Source: Warburgia ugandensis
Taxonomy: Eukaryota > Streptophyta > Magnoliopsida > Canellales > Canellaceae
DNA length: 64,000 nt
NCBI GenBank assembly: GCA_035236585.1
Contig: CP141132.1
Span: forward strand, 53,695,880-53,759,879
Reading direction: 5' to 3'
A program made the translations under genes and the position numbers. Below the pieces are notes generated by a model. It was not told the origin of the DNA and ran no database searches. It saw nothing but the letters and a program-made list of their open reading frames with translations. Shown here piece after piece: positions 59,945-64,000 of the stretch; the stretch's first letter is position 1, and each line of letters starts with the position of its first letter.

Positions 59945-62592
59945 TATTATTGGTTTAGTTAAGACATGCAAATGCACAAATCATTTGCAATATAGCATGC
60001 TAGTGAGGTTAATCCCACGATGAGTGACTATTGTGATGCTAGGAGCTCCTACTTTAAACTATCTAACCTAGCCAAAATTCAAATGAATTTTTAACCTAAA
60101 TTAAGAATGGTAATTAAAACATGGAATTAAAAACTAAGAAAAAACAAGAAATGGAAACTAAGGAAAAACAAGAAACATGCTAAATGGAAAACTTTCCTAA
60201 AACATGTATGTTCTAAAATTAAAAGTTTCCTAAATTAAAAACTTCTAATTTTATGAATTTTCTAATTTAAAACTTTCCTAAAATTAAACATTCCTGAACA
60301 TGAAATTAACAAGTAATGGAAACATGCTTTAACAAACTACTTTCCTAATTATGCAAAACTAAGAAAAGTAAGCAACCAAATTAACTATTTTAACAAGTAT
60401 GAAAATTTTTATTAGTTTACAACTAACTAAGAGGCAAGCTAATGGAATCTAACTACAATGAAACTAGAAAAATAAATGAAAAGAAACTACCCAATTAGCA
60501 TACATGTAACCATAGAATGGTATGCATGATTCATTGGATAGGAGTGGATTTAATCAACTCTATTGAAAACCTAAGCATGTAATTCTACTTATAACATTAA
60601 CTAAGCTATCTAAAAATCTAATTGGGCTCTTGAAAATTCAAGTGAACAAGATTGTATAGTGCTGGAAATTGGCATACACCATTTATGCAAAGAAATTCTA
60701 GAAGTAATGTGATTAAAACATTCAATGACTATAACATATAAAACAGGGAATTAATCACTTCTAATTCATTCAAACATTCAAGAAAAAAGTTAGCTTACCA
60801 CTGGACACAAGCATGAATTTAAAATTCTACTAATCTCATTGAATTGCATCCAAAAAGTCATCAAAATAACTTTCACACATGTAATCCAAATCTGAAAATT
60901 AAATGCTATTACAATGATGTTCACTTAATCTAAATGAATCCTTCATTACAATCCAAAATCTTTTTTAATTGTTCCAACATTCACTCATGAATAAGTATGC
61001 TTGAAATCAAAGGAAAATCCAATGCAAAAAACTAAGGCAACAATCAATAGAACTTAAGCAACAAAATCTGAAAAATCAAGAGAGTTAAAAGAGAAATAAG
61101 ATGCAATGAAAGTACAAGGGAAAAACTAGATTCAAGATGACTTCCCGTGGCTGCCACTCCAAGAGAAAACCAGACTTGAATCTTAGTTTAAAAGCAAGGA
61201 AAGTTAGATGAAAAAAAAGAAAAAGGTGACATGAAAAGAAGAAATTCCAACAAAGGCTAGCCAACCTTCAAGGATGAATCAAAACCCCAAAAATCCTAGG
61301 TTGAACACTTGAGGAAGAATTATGAACCTTGGAATTTTGCAGCAGCACCCAAAACCATCACAAAACATCAAGCAAAAGGTGTACAAATGGTTGGAATGAA
61401 GTGGACGTCTCCTTCCTAATGAAGCAAGCATCCTTTTACAATGTGAGAAAATAGTCTCTTTTAATTGGGTTTTGGGAAGATTTTATAAGGTTTTTCCTAT
61501 AGTTCCATGGGTAACATATTATTAAAGTGTGGTGGGGATTAAAAAAATATTTCATTTGAATGGCTAGGATGGGGGAAAGAAGGTAGACATCCAATAGGAA
61601 AGTGAGTAAGAAGCAGGCTGTCTTAAGGTGGGAGTTAGGAGGGAGATGCCTACATTTTAGGAAGGGACATCTCCCACTTTACAAAAATCATTGAACTCCC
61701 ATTTTTTAGGAAAGTAGGTTGGAATGGGTTAGGAAAGTGATATTATATTTTAGGTGGTGAAATTTGGTTGGTTAGCAAGTTTCCTAAGAGGTTGAAGGAG
61801 TGAGAGTTTTGGAAATTCGTAATGCATCTTAAGGGTGAGGTGGAAATTAAGGAAAAGTGAGAAAAACTCTAATAATTGGTTGCTCTTATCCCACTGATCC
61901 ATATGCTCTCTTATTTTAATAGATTTTCCCTTAATTATATTCAAAATAACTCATGGATAACTCTCTTGAATCTCCTCCAATCCTAGCCTTCCATTTGGAT
62001 TAGCTTGATGGCTTAGATGGCAAACTTTAAAGGCTTCATTGGCTAGCTCATGGTTGGCTTAGGAAACTTCCTTGGATTTTTTTCTTAGCTTTAACCCTTG
62101 GCTTGAGTGGATTGTATGATAAGGCTTAAATTCCTTGGCTTTCCACCATCTTTCATGGCTTATATGGCTAAGGTGGCTTAAGTGGCTTCCATGCAAAGGT
62201 GGCGGGAATGCATAGCTTACTTTATGGACCCACTCTGGCCATATTTATCTCCTTTAATCACATCCATTACTGGTCCTAAATATTATATTGATCTTTTATT
62301 TATGCTGATGTGATATATTTGATGCTTTGACTTAATTTTTTGATCCATATCTTCAATTTCATCCTGATCGATCTTGGCTGTTAGATCAACATCTTACTTC
62401 CTATAAAAGGTGAAAAATCCTAATTACTTACCTTGGATTAGCTTCTAGACCTACAAAATAATAAAATTTTGCTTCATTAGGTAAAAAATGCACGTGTTAT
62501 GAAGTTTGGTCTAAAAACCCTAATTTAACGTTATAAGTTATAACACATGGATACTAATTAGGTAGTTTTTATACAAAATTAAATACTTATCA
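59945..62592 (-). mobile_element. Solo LTR S of Athila-like family, inserted in C's LTR end
   Basis: On the minus strand it starts TGATAAGTATTTAATTTTG at 62592 and ends ACCAATAATA at 59945, 2648 bp. TTAAC lies on both sides (59940-59944 and 62593-62597). The sequence right of it ('ataaaatacacaaca') looks like the last bases of a plus-strand Athila-like LTR (B: 'aattaaaacaacaac'), so S seems to sit inside the last 20 bases of C's 3' LTR. TATA element CCTTATAAAA on the minus strand at 61481-61490. It has no internal region. Confidence 0.75.
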
Positions 62593-62597
62593 TTAAC

Positions 62598-62639
62598 ATA
62601 AAATACACAACACAAATATCCTATTCTAAATAGTAAATT
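62598..62639 (+). other. Probable end of C's LTR and flank
   Basis: The first 15 or so bases fit the end of an Athila-like LTR. The rest is short and unassigned. Confidence 0.4.
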
Positions 62640-64000
62640 TAAGGGATAATTAGAAAGGAATTTTGGTGATAATCAACATGGTAAGATATACATGCATACG
62701 TGGACCAATCAAGAGAGAAACCAAGTCAAATTTCCTTATCTTTTCCTCTCTTTTTGCCCTTCTTATCTCTCTCTTTCCTACCCACCACATGATAGAATTC
62801 AAAAGGGAAGGGGTTTTAGGTGACCTTCCTTGAGAAGTGGTGCATTCCCCCATCTAATTCCACCTACTCCACTTTCTAATTCCATTCCCCACTCAACAAC
62901 CTCACCTTCCTACCTCTTTCCTCCATCTTTCCTACCCCTTTCCTTCTTATTTCCATCTAAACATGTGATATACCTTCAGGAAAGGGATTCCATATCTCAT
63001 CCTAAGCTAGAATTCAATGCCTCTGCCTTTCCTTTGATCATAATTAAAAAGTTCACTCATCCATCTCACCTAACCTTGTAATCTTTAATCTCCAATCACC
63101 ACCTAACTTATCCTTCCTTGAGACCTAGTTCTAATTCTTCTTTTTCTTCCTATGATAGGACCTTCTGAGATTAGAAAAAAAAAATCTATAAATACTCCAT
63201 GGAATTCCATGCCTAATTCATGTAGAGGGGTTTCTTCTAACTCCTTGAAATCAACCACATTAACTTGGAGATATTCTTAGAGCTTTGGACTTCAACATCT
63301 TGTCTTTCCTTCATTATCTTCCACACCTTTTCCTTGCTTTGTTTCTTTGGTTTCACACTTCAATTCTATGTCGATTCCTTACTTTAATTCCTTGCATTCA
63401 TTGCTTGTTTATGGCTTTCTTTGTTGTTTATGTTTCCTAATCATAAGTTCCTATTTTTTGCCATTCAATTTGCTTCCACCTCTCTTAGTTTTCTTACTTA
63501 ATTCTTTTTTTTATCTTTTAGTGACAGAGAAGAGGATGGTAGCTTTGAATATTTTTGTTTCCCCTTCATCTTTTCCTTGTTTATCACTTAGATTTAAGAC
63601 TAGTTCTTGTAGATTTCTTTTCCATATTCATGCTCTTACTCTCTTTATTTCCCTTTCGGGTATCACAAGCATGATATCAAAGATTACTATGGGATTGTTG
63701 GAGTGTGTTTAATCTTTGATTAGGATGAAGTTATAGTCATTAGAATAGTCCCCACTTTTCAGCTTTGTTCTCTATGTACATGTGCATAAATCATGTCACA
63801 AATTCCATCAAATAAAAGTTTGTGATTCATGCCAAGTTTCTCTTGGTTATTTCCATGTTTGAAGTTCATTAAATTTCTGATTTTATGATCATTTTTCATG
63901 CTTGAATCACATGAAACTTATCAATCCATGCTTTGTTTGATTTAAGTTTCATAAGCATCATAATTTTGGAATTTTACCTTCCATGATTCATGCATAATTT
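62640..64000 (+). repeat. Part of another Athila-like LTR, running off the window
   Basis: It follows the LTR family from about 600 bases inside: 'catacgtggaccaat' (B: 'catgtggaccaaa' at about 31795), pyrimidine-rich 'ccacc/cttcc' blocks, TATA element TCTATAAATA at 63185-63194, and 'agtgacagagaag' at about 63520 (C: 'agtgacagccaag' at 58810). Similarity is patchy, so it is probably a diverged subfamily. The frames at 62830-63081 and 63347-63712 are rich in F, L and S because the DNA is pyrimidine-rich, and look non-coding. Confidence 0.5.
63185..63194 (+). promoter_or_regulatory. Likely TATA box in right-edge LTR
   Basis: TCTATAAATA directly after a run of A, at the position expected from the related LTRs. 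Confidence 0.45.

Larger units (their letters stand above)
36399..62612 (+). mobile_element. Athila-like Ty3/gypsy retrotransposon fossil C with nested insertions
   Basis: Parts on the plus strand: partial 5' LTR (36399-36978), partial leader (36979-37170, resuming at 41802), gag (41840-43440), protease (43460-44020), linker (to 44361), RT (44480-45180), RNase H (45185-45800), integrase (45830-47160), purine tract (47323-47336), spacer (to 47703, resuming at 56816) and 3' LTR (57411-59944, with its last bases at about 62598-62612). Insertions: H, the G/F compound and S. No primer site was found. It is broken at many points (more than ten) and its age is similar to B. The right end is inferred from the nesting of S. 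Confidence 0.8.

Noticed and set aside
63347-63712. 121-codon plus-strand frame rich in F, L and S
   Set aside because: Pyrimidine-rich LTR sequence gives this composition; no signal of a real membrane protein.

Overview
The window is gene-poor, AT-rich plant nuclear DNA built almost wholly from nested LTR retrotransposon fossils. The lineage evidence is all flowering-plant type: Athila-like Ty3/gypsy elements with a tRNA-Asp primer site, chromodomain-bearing Ty3/gypsy elements (Tekay/Del-like) with 2.6-4.6 kb LTRs and tRNA-iMet primer sites, a TRIM, and an RTE-clade LINE. I cannot name the species. I found no host protein-coding gene, tRNA, rRNA or CRISPR array.

Layout, left to right. 1-1907: probable end of a long chromovirus-type LTR that starts outside the window. 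1908-7094: Athila-like fossil A on the minus strand, carrying a 521-bp TRIM (4957-5477). 7095-33924: Athila-like fossil B on the plus strand, head-to-head with A. B carries two later insertions: D (11016-19655), a complete but coding-poor element with 2.6 kb LTRs, and E (25072-30452), a chromovirus copy with RNase H, integrase and chromodomain remnants. 33925-35286: a 5'-truncated RTE LINE on the plus strand. 35287-36398: mostly unassigned, with a weak minus-strand retroelement fragment. 36399 to about 62612: Athila-like fossil C on the plus strand. C carries a 4.6 kb solo LTR H (37171-41796), a compound chromovirus-type insertion (47704-56810) that contains solo LTR G (48372-51132) and non-autonomous element F (51263-56810), and a minus-strand solo LTR S (59945-62592) sitting inside the last bases of C's own 3' LTR. 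About 62640-64000: part of another Athila-like LTR running off the edge.

The nesting gives a relative order. A, B and C are old: B's two LTR pieces differ by roughly one base in six by eye. D (about 5 percent between its LTR starts) and F (about 2-3 percent) are much younger. Target-site duplications support the nesting: CTAAA around D, CAAAT around E, GTTTA around H, TGTTA around the F compound, GTCGA/GTCAA around G, TTAAC around S and ATCCT/ATCTT around the TRIM. Every iMet-primed or chromovirus-type insertion lies on the minus strand.

No new functional system can be demonstrated. The observations most worth following are the roughly 5 kb LTR palindrome at 57411-62592 (a possible hairpin-RNA source), the mosaic LTRs of F (one half D-like, the other half E-like), and the D/F family of coding-poor elements that probably depended on an E-like partner. 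All divergence figures are by-eye estimates from partial alignments.
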